64,000 nucleotides of DNA from assembly GCA_905372865.1 (NCBI GenBank), contig CAJPQT010000014.1:1-64000 (forward strand). The letters run 5' to 3'. The notes beneath the pieces are model-generated. The model worked only from the letters and a program-made list of their open reading frames with translations. It did no database searches and was not told the origin of the DNA. This DNA is from an uncultured Centipeda sp. Lineage in GTDB: Bacteria; Bacillota; Negativicutes; Selenomonadales; Selenomonadaceae. This document shows, in pieces, positions 34,825 through 44,800 of this stretch. Made by a program: the position numbers and the translations under genes. How positions within the stretch are numbered: position 1 is the stretch's first letter; every line of letters starts with the position of its first letter.

Positions 34825-35004
34825 TTATGCCGCACTTTCCGTTACGATGGCAAGAATATCTTCTTGTCGAATGGTATCGGTATCAATGCTGCCGTCCATA
34901 CGGTCAATATCCGCTTCGTAGGCAACACCAATCTCATAAATCTCTACAATAGAGGCTGTCTCACCTGTTTTGAGCCGAACTTTATCATACAGCTTGATAT
35001 CCAT
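34825..35004 (-). CDS. DUF4926-like small protein
   Basis: 59 residues from an ATG preceded by AAAGGAG. The sequence (LYDKVRLKTGE, then EIYEIGVAYEAD, then IRQEDILAIV) follows the DUF4926 pattern of a small SH3-like beta barrel. It starts 4 nt after the DUF6883-like gene on the same strand. Such pairs occur next to each other in many genomes and have the look of toxin-immunity or toxin-antitoxin partners, but no activity is established to my knowledge. The stop codon is directly joined to a truncated CRISPR repeat. Confidence 0.65.
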   Translation of the reverse strand: MDIKLYDKVRLKTGETASIVEIYEIGVAYEADIDRMDGSIDTDTIRQEDILAIVTESAA

Positions 35005-35008
35005 GATG

Positions 35009-35347
35009 TCACTCCTTTACATAGATCGAGGTCAGTCGAATGACCTTCGTCTCCTGATCTTGAATCCATGCGGTCATTACCTTCGCTGTTTTACCGTTTT
35101 TACCCGTTAATTCCATCAAAATTTGGAATCGTTTCCCATAGCCGTTATCTGGTTTCTCTACTGCCGTATAGTTATTGATATGTGCGGCAACATTACGCAT
35201 GAGTTCATCGGCATCCTGAATTTGATAGCCCAGTGCCAATCGAAATGCCGCAGCCTTATGCCTGTCCTTTAAGGGATTCAACGCATATTGTGTTAGTTTT
35301 TCTTCAAGAAAAACCGCTTTTCCATAGCCACGTATCTCGATAATCAT
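35009..35347 (-). CDS. DUF6883-like protein
   Basis: 112 residues. Pattern: an N-terminal GYGKAVFLEEKLTQYALNP, a DRHKAAAFRLALGY helix, the middle NNYTAVEKPDNGYGKRFQI, and a C-terminal VMTAWIQDQETKVIRLTS with a conserved W. This order (KLxxYLLNxxHxxGxxKAxxF...TxWI...PRLTSxY) is that of DUF6883, a domain also found at the C terminus of phage head proteins and polymorphic toxins. It begins 23 nt downstream of the last CRISPR repeat on the array strand, so read-through of the array could express it. It forms a two-gene unit with the DUF4926-like gene. Confidence 0.7.
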   Translation of the reverse strand: MIIEIRGYGKAVFLEEKLTQYALNPLKDRHKAAAFRLALGYQIQDADELMRNVAAHINNYTAVEKPDNGYGKRFQILMELTGKNGKTAKVMTAWIQDQETKVIRLTSIYVKE

Positions 35348-35370
35348 AGATCACCCGATAGTTATGTCCT

Positions 35371-35621
35371 TTTTCCGTCCCCTTGCGGGGATGTGGTTTT
35401 AAAATTAGATTTTTATGGGAGGTATATATACCATGCAAAATGTTTCCGTCCCCTTGCGGGGATGTGGTTTTAAAATGGGTGCTTTATCAGAAAGGGGACA
35501 TCAAAATGTTCGATTGTTTCCGTCCCCTTGCGGGGATGTGGTTTTAAAATAATCATGAAAACTATTGAGACAGCAAAGACGATTAAGTTTCCGTCCCCTT
35601 GCGGGGATGTGGTTTTAAAAT
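35371..35621 (-). CRISPR. CRISPR array, 4 repeats and 3 spacers, no cas genes in the window
   Basis: 35 nt repeats at 35371-35405, 35442-35476, 35516-35550 and 35587-35621; spacers of 36, 39 and 36 nt. The repeat core is a CCCC-TTGC-GGGG hairpin. Read on the minus strand it starts ATTTTAAAACC and ends GGGGACGGAAAC, the usual GAAAC-type 3' handle, so crRNAs should come from the minus strand. The lowest-coordinate repeat is altered at that handle (GAAAAA), as expected for the trailer end. The array is orphan here. Confidence 0.93.
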
Positions 35622-35821
35622 CCTTGCCTTGGGAAGCCTTGCGCTGCACGGCTCAATCTGCCGTTTTGCGGCGCGGATGTGTCTCCCCTCCTTTTTCGTG
35701 CGGCAATGCGTTCTATAAAAGGCTATATCCCGCATGGCTCTAGGTGCGGCGCGGATTTCTCCTATAGTATACCACAGAGCCGCTCGCCGTGCAAGCCGCT
35801 TTCTGCGCATGGGACACAACT
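35622..35821 (-). promoter_or_regulatory. Possible leader region of the CRISPR array
   Basis: 200 bp between the first repeat (minus-strand sense) and the symporter gene. It is mixed in composition, with short AT-rich parts (TATAAAAGG, TATAGTATACC). No clear consensus promoter; leader function is assumed from position only. Confidence 0.3.
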
Positions 35822-37183
35822 CTACCGCCGCATCCGCTCGCCGCGCCGCACTTTCTCAAGATAATGTTTCGTCTCGTGCACGACGATGCCCGACAGTGCG
35901 ATGAGGGCGATGAGGTTCGGGATCGCCATAAGCCCGTTGACGATGTCGGCGAGCACCCAGATCGCCTCGAGCTTTAGGAATGCGCCGCACGCGATGAGCG
36001 CGATGAAGACGAGGCGGTACGGCAGGATGGCACGCACGCCCGCGAGATAGAGCACGGCACGCTCGCCGTAGTAGTTCCAGCCGAGGATGGTGGTGAATGC
36101 AAAGAGGGCGAGCGAGACGGTGAGGAGCATGCCGCCGATCGATCCATAGAGGCCGGTGAATGCCGCGCCGGTCATCGCCGCGCCTGCCGTATCACCATGC
36201 CACGCACCTGTCAGTACAAGAACCAGTCCTGTCATGGAACAGATAATGATGGTATCAATAAACGTCCCCGTCATGGAGATGAGCCCCTGCTCGGCAGGTT
36301 CCTTTGTCTTTGCCGCGGCCGCAGCAATCGGCGCGGAGCCGAGACCCGACTCGTTGGAGAACACGCCGCGTGCGATGCCGCTGCTCATCGCCGTCATGAC
36401 GGTCGCGCCGGCGAATCCGCCCGCCGCCGCCGTGCCCGTGAATGCGCTGTCCATGATGAGGGCGAGTGCCGCAGGGATCTCACCGATGTGCATGAGGATG
36501 ATCCCCGCACAGATGACGATGTAGAGCACCGCCATAAAGGGGATGATGCGCGCGGCGACCTCGGCGATGCTGCGCAGGCCGCCGACGGTGATTGCGGCGA
36601 TGAGCACGGTGAGCGCGATGTCGGTCACAACGCGCGGTACGCCGAAGGAGAGCTCCACGGAGTCGACGATGGCGTTGACCTGCGGGAAGGTGCCGATGCC
36701 GAAGAAGGCGACGAGGACGGTCGCCACGGCAAAGAAGCCCGCGAGCGGGCGATACTTCTCCCCCATGCCGCGCCGGATGTAGTACATCGGGCCGCCTGCG
36801 ATCTCGCCGTGCTCGTCGGTGGTGCGGTACTTGACGGCGAGCAGCCCCTCTGCATACTTCGTTGCCATGCCGAAGAACGCCGCCATCCACATCCAGAAGA
36901 TGGCTCCGGGCCCGCCGACCTTGACCGCCGTCGCGACACCGACGATGTTGCCCGTGCCGATGGTCGCGGCGAGTGCGACGCACAGTGCCTTAAAGCTCGA
37001 GATATCGCCCGCGCCCCTGTTCTTCGCGCGGAGGATCAGCCCGAGCGCACGCGGCAGGTGCACGACCTGGATGAGCGAGAGGCGGATGGTGAGCAGGATG
37101 CCCGTGCCGACGAGCAGTGTGATGAGCGGAACACCCCAGAGAAATGAGTCGATAGCGTTCAGTATGGGCAGAAATGAGTCCAT
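35822..37183 (-). CDS. Alanine/glycine:cation symporter (AGCS family)
   Basis: 453 residues from the ATG preceded by AGGAGGG; the longer frame upstream is not needed. About ten membrane segments and the AGCS signatures: VALAATIGTGNIVGVATAV (~70-88), GGPMYYI (~130) and SGIARGVFSNESGLGSAPIAAAAAKT (~275-300). The family imports alanine or glycine with Na+ (AlsT/DagA type). Single gene; an AT-rich upstream region with an imperfect attttcatttt / aaatgaaaat palindrome near 37209-37232 may carry its promoter. Confidence 0.92.
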   Translation of the reverse strand: MDSFLPILNAIDSFLWGVPLITLLVGTGILLTIRLSLIQVVHLPRALGLILRAKNRGAGDISSFKALCVALAATIGTGNIVGVATAVKVGGPGAIFWMWMAAFFGMATKYAEGLLAVKYRTTDEHGEIAGGPMYYIRRGMGEKYRPLAGFFAVATVLVAFFGIGTFPQVNAIVDSVELSFGVPRVVTDIALTVLIAAITVGGLRSIAEVAARIIPFMAVLYIVICAGIILMHIGEIPAALALIMDSAFTGTAAAGGFAGATVMTAMSSGIARGVFSNESGLGSAPIAAAAAKTKEPAEQGLISMTGTFIDTIIICSMTGLVLVLTGAWHGDTAGAAMTGAAFTGLYGSIGGMLLTVSLALFAFTTILGWNYYGERAVLYLAGVRAILPYRLVFIALIACGAFLKLEAIWVLADIVNGLMAIPNLIALIALSGIVVHETKHYLEKVRRGERMRR

Positions 37184-37575
37184 GGCAGATACCCTCCTAG
37201 ATGTTGTATTTTCATTTTCTTCATAAATGAAAATATGCGGATATTTTATCATGATAAAGCACGAAATGTCCATGTATACATGAATGGTTGAGGTTTTGCA
37301 TCTCCTCCCAAATGGAGCACAATGAACGCTCTGCGATGGAAGGGATGTGATCGCGGTGCTGTGGCAGACCCTCTGACCGCGCATCGCTGGTGTGCTCGGG
37401 AAACGATGTCTCCTCCTGTGCGAAATCCCCTTAGTTCCGTCGACAAGCGGCTGGCAACGCTGTCAGTACGTTGTGTTGTCGGCCGCGTTGTATACGAGCA
37501 CCTCCGCAAAATCATGCAGGGCTTTCACGCCGCATGGCGAATACATATAGTAGAATTTCGTAAGGAGGTCTCGTT
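37184..37575. other. Intergenic region, divergent promoters expected
   Basis: 392 bp between divergent genes. The first ~80 bp (next to the symporter) are AT-rich, with the palindrome near 37209-37232. The rest is GC-rich and I see no RNA gene, terminator or small protein with ribosome binding site in it; the downstream gene has AAGGAGG at its start. Confidence 0.5.
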
Positions 37576-38958
37576 ATGTCTATACTTGCCGCCTATGTCC
37601 TTCCCCATCCGCCGCTGATCCTGCCCGAGGTCGGCAAGGGGGAGGAGAGGAAGATCCAGCTGACGGTGAATGCCTACGAGCGCGCAATAAAGGAGGCTGC
37701 AGAGCAGGCGCCCGATACGGTGATCATCGCGAGCCCGCACACGGTCATGTACGCGGACTACTTCCACATCGCGCCGGACGAGGAAGCCTCGGGCAGCTTT
37801 GGTCAGTTCGGTGCGCCCGAGGTCGCGGTGTCAACGGAGTACGATGCGGTGCTCGCCAAGGAGATTGCGATGGAGGCGAGCGCTGTGGGGATCGAGGCAG
37901 GTCCCGTCGGCGGGCGGGGTGCTGCGCTCGATCACGCCGTCATGATCCCGCTGCATTTCCTCCATGCATATACGCGGGACTTCCGCGTGGTGCGGCTCGG
38001 CATCTCGGGGCTGTCCCCTCTCCACCACTACAACTTCGGCAAATGCGTCGCACGCGCGGTACAGACGCTCGATCGGCGGGCGATCTTCATCGCGAGCGGC
38101 GACCTCTCGCACAAGCTCACGCCCGAGGGGCCGTACGGCTTTGCCCCCGAGGGGCCGCGCTTTGACAAGGCGTGCATGAAGTACCTCGAGGAGGGCGACT
38201 TTCTAAAGCTGCTGCGCATGGATCCCGCCCTCTATCAGCCGGCGGCGGAGTGCGGGCTGCGCACGTTCTGGATGATGGCGGGTGCGCTCGACGGACAGGC
38301 GCTGAAGATCAAGAAGCTCTCGTACCAAGGGACGTTCGGGGTCGGCTACGGGGTCGTCTCGCTCAAGGTGACGCGCGAGGATACGCGCCGCTGCTTCGCC
38401 GAGCGCTATGAGATGCTCGAACGGCGGGCGCAGGAGGAGCGCCGTGCTGCCGAGGACGACTATGTGCGGCTCGCACGGCACGCGATTGAGACGGTTGTCA
38501 CCACCGGAAAGCCGCCCGAGCGGCCGCAGGGACTTCCGTCCGAGATGGCAGAGCGCGCAGGGGTATTTGTCTCGCTCAAGAAGAACGGCGAGCTGCGCGG
38601 CTGTATCGGCACGTTCGAGCCGACGGCAAAGAATATCGCGGAGGAGATTCTCCAGAACGCCGTCTCTGCCGCTCTGCGTGACCCGCGCTTCCCCCCCGTA
38701 CGTGCGGAGGAGCTGGACGCGCTTGTCTACTCCGTTGATGTGCTCACGGAGCCGGAGCTGGTGTCCAGCGCGGACGATCTCGATGTGAAAAAGTACGGCG
38801 TGATCGTCGAGTACCGCGCACGCAAGGGGCTGCTGTTGCCCGATCTCGCGGGCGTGGACACGGTCGAGGAGCAGCTGCGCATCGCCCGCCAGAAGGGCGG
38901 CATCCCCGACGACGCACCGATCTCCATCTGGCGGTTTACCGTCGAACGGCATCACTGA
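37576..38958 (+). CDS. AmmeMemoRadiSam system B-A fusion (LigB/Memo-like plus AMMECR1)
   Basis: 460 residues; start preceded by AAGGAGG. The N-terminal ~270 residues are a LigB/Memo-type domain with HPP (11-13), a SPHTVM motif (~54) and SGDLSHK (~175), which carry the metal-binding histidines of extradiol-dioxygenase-like folds. The C-terminal ~170 residues are AMMECR1: GVFVSLKKNGELRGCIGTFEP (~330) and ALRDPRFPP. Separate A and B proteins and their fusion occur beside the radical SAM gene, as here (1 nt gap). The trio defines the AmmeMemoRadiSam system; its product is not well established. Confidence 0.9.
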   Translation: MSILAAYVLPHPPLILPEVGKGEERKIQLTVNAYERAIKEAAEQAPDTVIIASPHTVMYADYFHIAPDEEASGSFGQFGAPEVAVSTEYDAVLAKEIAMEASAVGIEAGPVGGRGAALDHAVMIPLHFLHAYTRDFRVVRLGISGLSPLHHYNFGKCVARAVQTLDRRAIFIASGDLSHKLTPEGPYGFAPEGPRFDKACMKYLEEGDFLKLLRMDPALYQPAAECGLRTFWMMAGALDGQALKIKKLSYQGTFGVGYGVVSLKVTREDTRRCFAERYEMLERRAQEERRAAEDDYVRLARHAIETVVTTGKPPERPQGLPSEMAERAGVFVSLKKNGELRGCIGTFEPTAKNIAEEILQNAVSAALRDPRFPPVRAEELDALVYSVDVLTEPELVSSADDLDVKKYGVIVEYRARKGLLLPDLAGVDTVEEQLRIARQKGGIPDDAPISIWRFTVERHH

Positions 38959-38959
38959 G

Positions 38960-39901
38960 ATGGATGTGCGGGGTATGCGGGCGGACGGAGCTGCGGAAGC
39001 TGCGGCAGATACACGGCGTATCCATACGGACCGATCGGTGGACGCTGCTGCGTCTCCCACGGGCGCGGACGCACCGATCACCTGCACGCTCTGCCCCCAT
39101 GCCTGTCGTCTGCGTACAGGCGCAACGGGGTTCTGCCGTGCACGCGCGAACATCGGCGGCACGATCCGCGCCATCAACTACGGGCGGCTCACCGCGCTTG
39201 CGCTCGACCCGATCGAGAAAAAGCCGCTCTATCATTTTTATCCCAACAGTAACATCCTCTCGGTCGGCAGCTTCGGCTGCAACCTCGCGTGTCCGTTCTG
39301 CCAGAACGCGGGCATTGCAGCAGCAGACGCGCACATCGAGACGGAGAACGTCACGCCCGCGCAGCTCGCCGCACTCGCTGAGGAGCTGCGGCATCAGCCG
39401 CGTGGCAACATCGGCGTTGCCTTTACCTACAACGAGCCGCTCGTCGGCTATGAGTACATCATGGACACCGCGCCCCTTCTGCACGCGGCGGGGCTGAAGG
39501 TGGTGCTCGTCACGAACGGCATGATCTGCACGGAGCCGCTCACGCATCTCCTGCCACACGTCGACGCGATGAACATAGATCTGAAGGCATGGCATACGGA
39601 CACCTATCGGCGGCTCGGCGGCGATCTGGAGGCGGTCAAGGGGACGATCGCACGCGCCGTCGCACACGGCGTACACGTCGAGGTGACGACCCTCGTCGTC
39701 CCGGGCATCAGCGACCGTGCCGAGGATATGGACGAGGAGGCACAGTGGCTCGCCGCCCTCTCGCCCGACCTCTCGCTCCACATCAGCCGCTATTTCCCGC
39801 GTCACCGCATGAGCGCGCCGCCGACACCGATTGCGGACATCGACCGCCTCACGGCGATCGCACGCCGCCATCTGCGGCACGTCCATCGCGGGAACTGCTG
39901 A
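38960..39901 (+). CDS. amrS: AmmeMemoRadiSam system radical SAM enzyme
   Basis: 313 residues. An N-terminal Cys cluster CTLCPHACRL (~43-52) with GFCRAR precedes the [4Fe-4S] radical SAM motif CNLACPFC (~112-119). FTYNEPLV (~157) and KVVLVTNG (~180) are typical of this branch (COG1180-like). The first ~38 residues are variable, and a later start cannot be excluded. Starts 1 nt after the B-A fusion gene, so the two are co-translated. Expected to generate a 5'-deoxyadenosyl radical on an unknown substrate linked to the AMMECR1/Memo partner. Confidence 0.9.
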   Translation: MDVRGMRADGAAEAAADTRRIHTDRSVDAAASPTGADAPITCTLCPHACRLRTGATGFCRARANIGGTIRAINYGRLTALALDPIEKKPLYHFYPNSNILSVGSFGCNLACPFCQNAGIAAADAHIETENVTPAQLAALAEELRHQPRGNIGVAFTYNEPLVGYEYIMDTAPLLHAAGLKVVLVTNGMICTEPLTHLLPHVDAMNIDLKAWHTDTYRRLGGDLEAVKGTIARAVAHGVHVEVTTLVVPGISDRAEDMDEEAQWLAALSPDLSLHISRYFPRHRMSAPPTPIADIDRLTAIARRHLRHVHRGNC

Positions 39902-39948
39902 GCGAAGCAAGTATCGTAGGATGATATATTTTCAAAGGAGATGACCCC

Positions 39949-41487
39949 ATGACAAAGTACAGGAAGCTGCGCGGGATGATCGCAGCAATGACGACGATGG
40001 GCGTGCTCTGCGCGATGCCCGCAGGATTTGCGGCAGAGGAGCAGGCTGCACCCCCCGCAGTGCAGGCGATGTCCGCCGCGCAGACGCAGGTCGGCACCGC
40101 CGCCTCTGCACTGCAGTCCTCCAAACCGATCGCCATTGTCCGCGTGGGCAAGAAGTGGGGCGCGGTCACGCCCTCCGGCAATCTCGCGATCCCGGCGGAG
40201 TACGATGAAATCTCGTCCTACTCGGCGGACGCGGTCGCCGTCCGCAAGGGAAAGACATGGGGCATTGTGCGCCTCGACGGAACGGTCATCGTCCCCGCCA
40301 TCTACAAGACCATACAGCCGTTGTCTGCGGATGTCATCATTGTCAGCGACGCAAAGGACAAGGTCGGCGCGTACAATACGGCGGGCAGACAGATCCTGCC
40401 CGTCGAGAATCTCGCGGTCGGCCCATTCAACGATGGAATTTCCTGCGTACAGCGCCCCGACAAGAAGTATGTCTTCTGCCGCCGCGACGGCAGTCTGTTG
40501 ACGAACGATGCATACGATGTGGCGCAGGACTTCTCCGAAGGGCTTGCTGCCGTCAAAACACCGAGCGGAAAATATGGTTTCATTGATACGACGGGCACGA
40601 TGGTCATTCCTGCCGCCTATGATTTGGCAAGTGTCTTTAAGGAAGGTCTCTGCCGTGTCCAGATCAACAAAAAAGCCGGCTTTATTGACAAGTCCGGCAC
40701 AATGGTCATTCCTCCACAGTTCCGCTATGAGAAGACGGGCAGCTTTTTCGAGGGGCTCGCAATGATGAAGGAAAAGAAACACTGGGCATTCATCGACCAC
40801 ACAGGCAAAGTGGTCATCCAGACGCGCTACGAGGATGTCTCTCCGTTTGAGAACGGGCTCGCCGAGGTGCGCCGCGAAGTCAAGGTCGGACTGCTCGGCG
40901 GATTCCTCACCACCGCAGTCAGCTTTGCCATCAACATTCCCGTCATTGGAATGCCGAACGACTACCTCGGCGACAAGACCAAACGCGGCTACATCGACAA
41001 GACCGGCGCAGAGATCATCTCGACGAAGAACGACTACAACTCTCCCTTCTTCGACGGCATGGCGCTCGTGCGCGTCAAGAGTAAATGGGGCATGGTCGAT
41101 CGGAAAGGTGCGTACGTCGTCGAGCCGAAGTACAAGGGCATCCACTTCTTCTATGACGATCTCGCGGCGGTGCAGGACGGCGACAAGTGGGGCTTTGTCG
41201 GACGCGACGGCAAGATCGTGATCGCGCCGACGTACGATGAGGTGCACGACTTCACCGATGGAATCGCCGCCGTGCGGCAGGGATCAAAGTCCTTCTTCAT
41301 CGACAAGACGGGGCGCGTCCCCTTCCTCCTCCCCAGCACGGTCACGGAGATCGGCATGTTCAACGAGGGATTTGCACCCGTAAAGATCGGCGACAAGTGG
41401 GGTTTTATCGACCACACGGGCACCGTCGTCATCCCGCCCACATACAACGAGGTGCGCACGCACCAGTACGAGACGGACCGTCTGTAA
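39949..41487 (+). CDS. Exported WG-repeat protein
   Basis: 512 residues; start preceded by AAAGGAGATG. Signal peptide of ~27 residues (cleavage after GFA). The mature part is built of about ten WG repeats (PF14903), each ~45 residues, of the form KWGxxxxxGxxVIPxxYDxxxxFxxGxAxV: examples are KTWGIVRLDGTVIVPAIY, KYGFIDTTGTMVIPAAYD and KWGFIDHTGTVVIPPTYN. One insert of about 40 residues near 310-345 is hydrophobic (GGFLTTAVSFAINIPVIGM) and interrupts a repeat. WG-repeat proteins are probably extracytoplasmic beta-propeller-like adaptors with no known enzyme activity. Monocistronic. Confidence 0.88.
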   Translation: MTKYRKLRGMIAAMTTMGVLCAMPAGFAAEEQAAPPAVQAMSAAQTQVGTAASALQSSKPIAIVRVGKKWGAVTPSGNLAIPAEYDEISSYSADAVAVRKGKTWGIVRLDGTVIVPAIYKTIQPLSADVIIVSDAKDKVGAYNTAGRQILPVENLAVGPFNDGISCVQRPDKKYVFCRRDGSLLTNDAYDVAQDFSEGLAAVKTPSGKYGFIDTTGTMVIPAAYDLASVFKEGLCRVQINKKAGFIDKSGTMVIPPQFRYEKTGSFFEGLAMMKEKKHWAFIDHTGKVVIQTRYEDVSPFENGLAEVRREVKVGLLGGFLTTAVSFAINIPVIGMPNDYLGDKTKRGYIDKTGAEIISTKNDYNSPFFDGMALVRVKSKWGMVDRKGAYVVEPKYKGIHFFYDDLAAVQDGDKWGFVGRDGKIVIAPTYDEVHDFTDGIAAVRQGSKSFFIDKTGRVPFLLPSTVTEIGMFNEGFAPVKIGDKWGFIDHTGTVVIPPTYNEVRTHQYETDRL

Positions 41488-41550
41488 CGGATACGGATCG
41501 TGCCTTTCAGGAAAAAATCATCTTTCTTCAATAACATTTAATGCGTCAAA

Positions 41551-41588
41551 ATAGGACTGTATTGCGCCATATCGCACTACAGTCCTAT
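41551..41588. terminator. Hairpin in the WG-repeat/autotransporter intergenic region
   Basis: ataggactgta and its exact complement around a 16 nt loop, 64 nt after the WG-repeat gene. No U-tract, so terminator function is tentative. The rest of the 361 bp gap (41488-41848) shows only an AT-rich stretch before the autotransporter and no further gene. Confidence 0.5.
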
Positions 41589-41848
41589 TCGTTTGCGCGA
41601 AACTCTAAGAAATGCGAAATACATTGTCAAATATGCGTCTGCAGAACGGTTTGCACAAATGATCCGATTTGATATTTAATACTGCGCCCACACTATCCGA
41701 AGAAGGCCAAGGAAGTCCCGATCCACCTCCTCCTTTCGTCTCATTTACCCCCTCTATGGATTATGTTATGAAATAAATAGATAGGTTTTCGTTCATTTGT
41801 TCCAGATTAGTGTATAAGTGAGCGGGATTAGCGAAAGGAGTCAATTTT

Positions 41849-44800
41849 ATGAGGAGCCACGGAAAACACACGCGCAGAGGCCTCGGTGCACTGATCGCGG
41901 CAGGTCTGGCGCTCGGGAGTGCGGCGGCATATGCGGCACCGATTGCCGATGACAATCATCAACTGACAATCACGGATGACATACAGACATGGCGGATGAA
42001 CGGCGGCTACCTCAATCTGACCCATGCGAACGGGGACAGCGAGGCATCGACGAGCGGCAATACCATTGAGGTGAACAGCAGAGACTTTAACATGACAGAC
42101 ATTCGCGGCGGCAGTATGATCTATACGCGCGCGACGAATGCGACGACAGCGGGCATAACGACGCTCGCAGCAGACCGCAACCACATCACGCTGACCGAGG
42201 GCACGCTCACGCATGTCTTTGGCGGACGCATCCATGTGACGAGTACGAGCGGCGGTGCAGTGTCCTACACGGCGAATGAGAACGCCGTCGTGATCGGAAC
42301 GCACGGCACGCAAAACGGCGATCTGAACGGCGCGTCCATTGAACAGGTCGGCGCACTGGATGCTGCCTCCTTTGCCGCTGAGGTGAACAGGAATACAGTG
42401 ACCATCAACAATGGCGGCACGGCAAATAACGTGACTGCCGCACGCGCCTCGCTCACGACGAACGGGGCGGGAAATGTTCGCATCAGTGCCGCGGACAACC
42501 AGATCACGGCATCGGGCGGCACGCTCATGTATGGAGCGCTTGCGGGAAGGGCCTATGCCGACGCCCTGTACGGCACGGCAGAGACCCTCGTTGAGGGCAA
42601 TCAAATTACGCTGACAGGCACACGCGTAACGGCGGGCATGGCAGCGGGCAACGGCACGGCGTATGCACGCTCGAATGCGGCGACCGCCCTCACGAAGCGC
42701 AACAGCATCACGATCGAGAACGGGTCGGGCGCAATCATCGGCAATCTCACCGGCGGTGCTGCCTATGCACAGCGTACGACGAGAGGCGCGGCCGCAACGG
42801 CACAGGAGAACACGATCACCGTCACGGCGGGTACCTACAGCGACGGACGCGATGTCACGGGCGGAAATGCAGGTGCATCGGGTGAGCTGCGCACGGTCGC
42901 AGCGACGGCACACGCGAACCGCATCACACTCAGCCCCGTGCGTGCCCCATGGGAGGAGATCCGCGGCGGCAAGGCAAATGCAAATGCGCTCGACACCGAG
43001 GCACACGCTGTCGCAAGCGGGAATATCGTCACGCTGAACGGCGGAACCTTCGAAAAGGATATCTTCGGCGGCGACAGCTACGCACAGGCGACGCGCGGCA
43101 CAGCAGCCGCTGCAGCAGAGAGCAATGAGGTGTATCTGCGCGGCGGCACCTACATGGGTTCCATCTACGGCGGGCGTGCGTGGACGAATGCCGCTGCGCA
43201 TACGACGGCAATCGTGCGCGGCAACATCGTTGAGATCGCGGGTGCACCCGACCTCACGCGGGCGCAGCTGTACGGCGGCGACGCCAGAGCGGCAAGTGTG
43301 GTACGCGCGGACAACACGCTCATCGTGCGTGAGACGAAAAACATCACAGCGCAGAGCATTGGGGATTTCCAAAAACTCGCATTCTACGTGCCTGCAGGCA
43401 TGACTGCAAATGATACGATGCTGCGTGTGACCTCGAATGCCAACACCAACCTCAGCGGCACAACGCTCGCGGCATATCTGCCGGGCAGCAGCACGGCGAA
43501 CCGCCTCCGCCTCCTCTACGCAGAGAACGCGCAGATCGATACGGACAGCGCGACCACGATGACCGTCTATGAGGGTGTCTCGGGACATCGGACGGCGAAG
43601 ATGGGCGTCACGGCGAATAAGAAGGAGCTCGTGGTGAAGGTCGACGGCAGCGCCATCGACGGAGGTACGACACCGACGCCAAACCCAAACCCGAATCCTA
43701 ACCCCAATCCGAACCCGAATCCTAACCCGAACCCCAATCCGAATCCGAATCCCAACCCGAATCCTAACCCAAATCCGAATCCGAATCCGAACCCCAACCC
43801 GAACCCGAACCCCAATCCAAATCCGAACCCGAACCCGAACCCCAATCCAAATCCAAATCCGAACCCCAACCCACCCCCTAACCCGAATCCGAATCCGAAT
43901 CCGAACCCAAATCCCAATCCGGGCAATAACGGCTTCGTCCTGCATGAGAACACGAAGTCCCTTGCTGAGACCATGACGGGGACGGCGGCGTTCCTCGGCG
44001 CGAGCGGCGATCTCATCGCGGGCGGCGGCATGACAAGCGCCTCGGCAGAGGCTGCAGGAGCGGGCGGATTCGCCCCCTTTGCTGCCGTCGGCGGATCGAG
44101 CCTGCGCCATGAGACCGGCTCTCATGTGAATGTCCGAGGCATGAATCTTGCCGTCGGCTTCTCACGTGAGGTCATGCGCGGCGATGACCGCCTCCTCTTC
44201 GGCCCCATCGTCGAGTACGGGCGCGGCAGCTACGACTCCTATCTCGATGACGGCACGCACGGCAAGGGAAATACCCACTACGTCGGCGGCGGCATCTTCC
44301 TCAAGCAGGAGCAGAAGGGCGGCATATTCTACGAGGGCAGCGTGCGCCTTGGCCGCATGAGCACGGACTACGAGGCAGACCTTCCCGTCGGCGGGATCAC
44401 GCGCCGCGCATCCTACGATACGGACGCGAACTACATCGGTGCGCATCTTGGTCTCGGACACAAGAGTGTGGCGGAGAGCGGCACCGAGCGCGAACTGTAT
44501 GTCCGCTACTTCTACACGCATCAGAACGGTGCGAGCGCAACCCTCTCGACCGGCGACCGCTACGACTTCCACGCCGTCGACAGCCACCGCGTGCGCACGG
44601 GTGCGCGTTGGACGATCCCGCAGGGGAGTGGTGCGCTGATCCTAGGCACCTCCCTTCAGTACGAGTTCAAGGGCGATGCGGGCGCGACCTACCACACGGG
44701 CGGCTTCTCCTACGATACGCCAAGCCCTTCGCTCAAGGGCCTCTCGGGCAGCCTTGAGCTCGGTTACCGCGCGAACCTCAGCAAGCGCGCCACCGCCGAT

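Noticed and set aside
34801..35621. Interpretation of the 35 nt repeats as REP/BIME elements rather than CRISPR
   Set aside because: Regular 36-39 nt unique spacers, uniform orientation, a degenerate terminal repeat and a GAAAC end favour CRISPR.
35528..35743. 71-residue frame across CRISPR repeats
   Set aside because: It consists of repeat and spacer sequence followed by the putative leader; not a gene.
37249..37515. Short frames on both strands between the symporter and the AmmeMemoRadiSam genes
   Set aside because: No ribosome binding sites, no recognisable sequence features.
41828..44125. 765-residue antisense frame with Val-Arg-Ile repeats over the autotransporter
   Set aside because: The repeats are the complement of the Pro-Asn linker; no start signal and no known fold.
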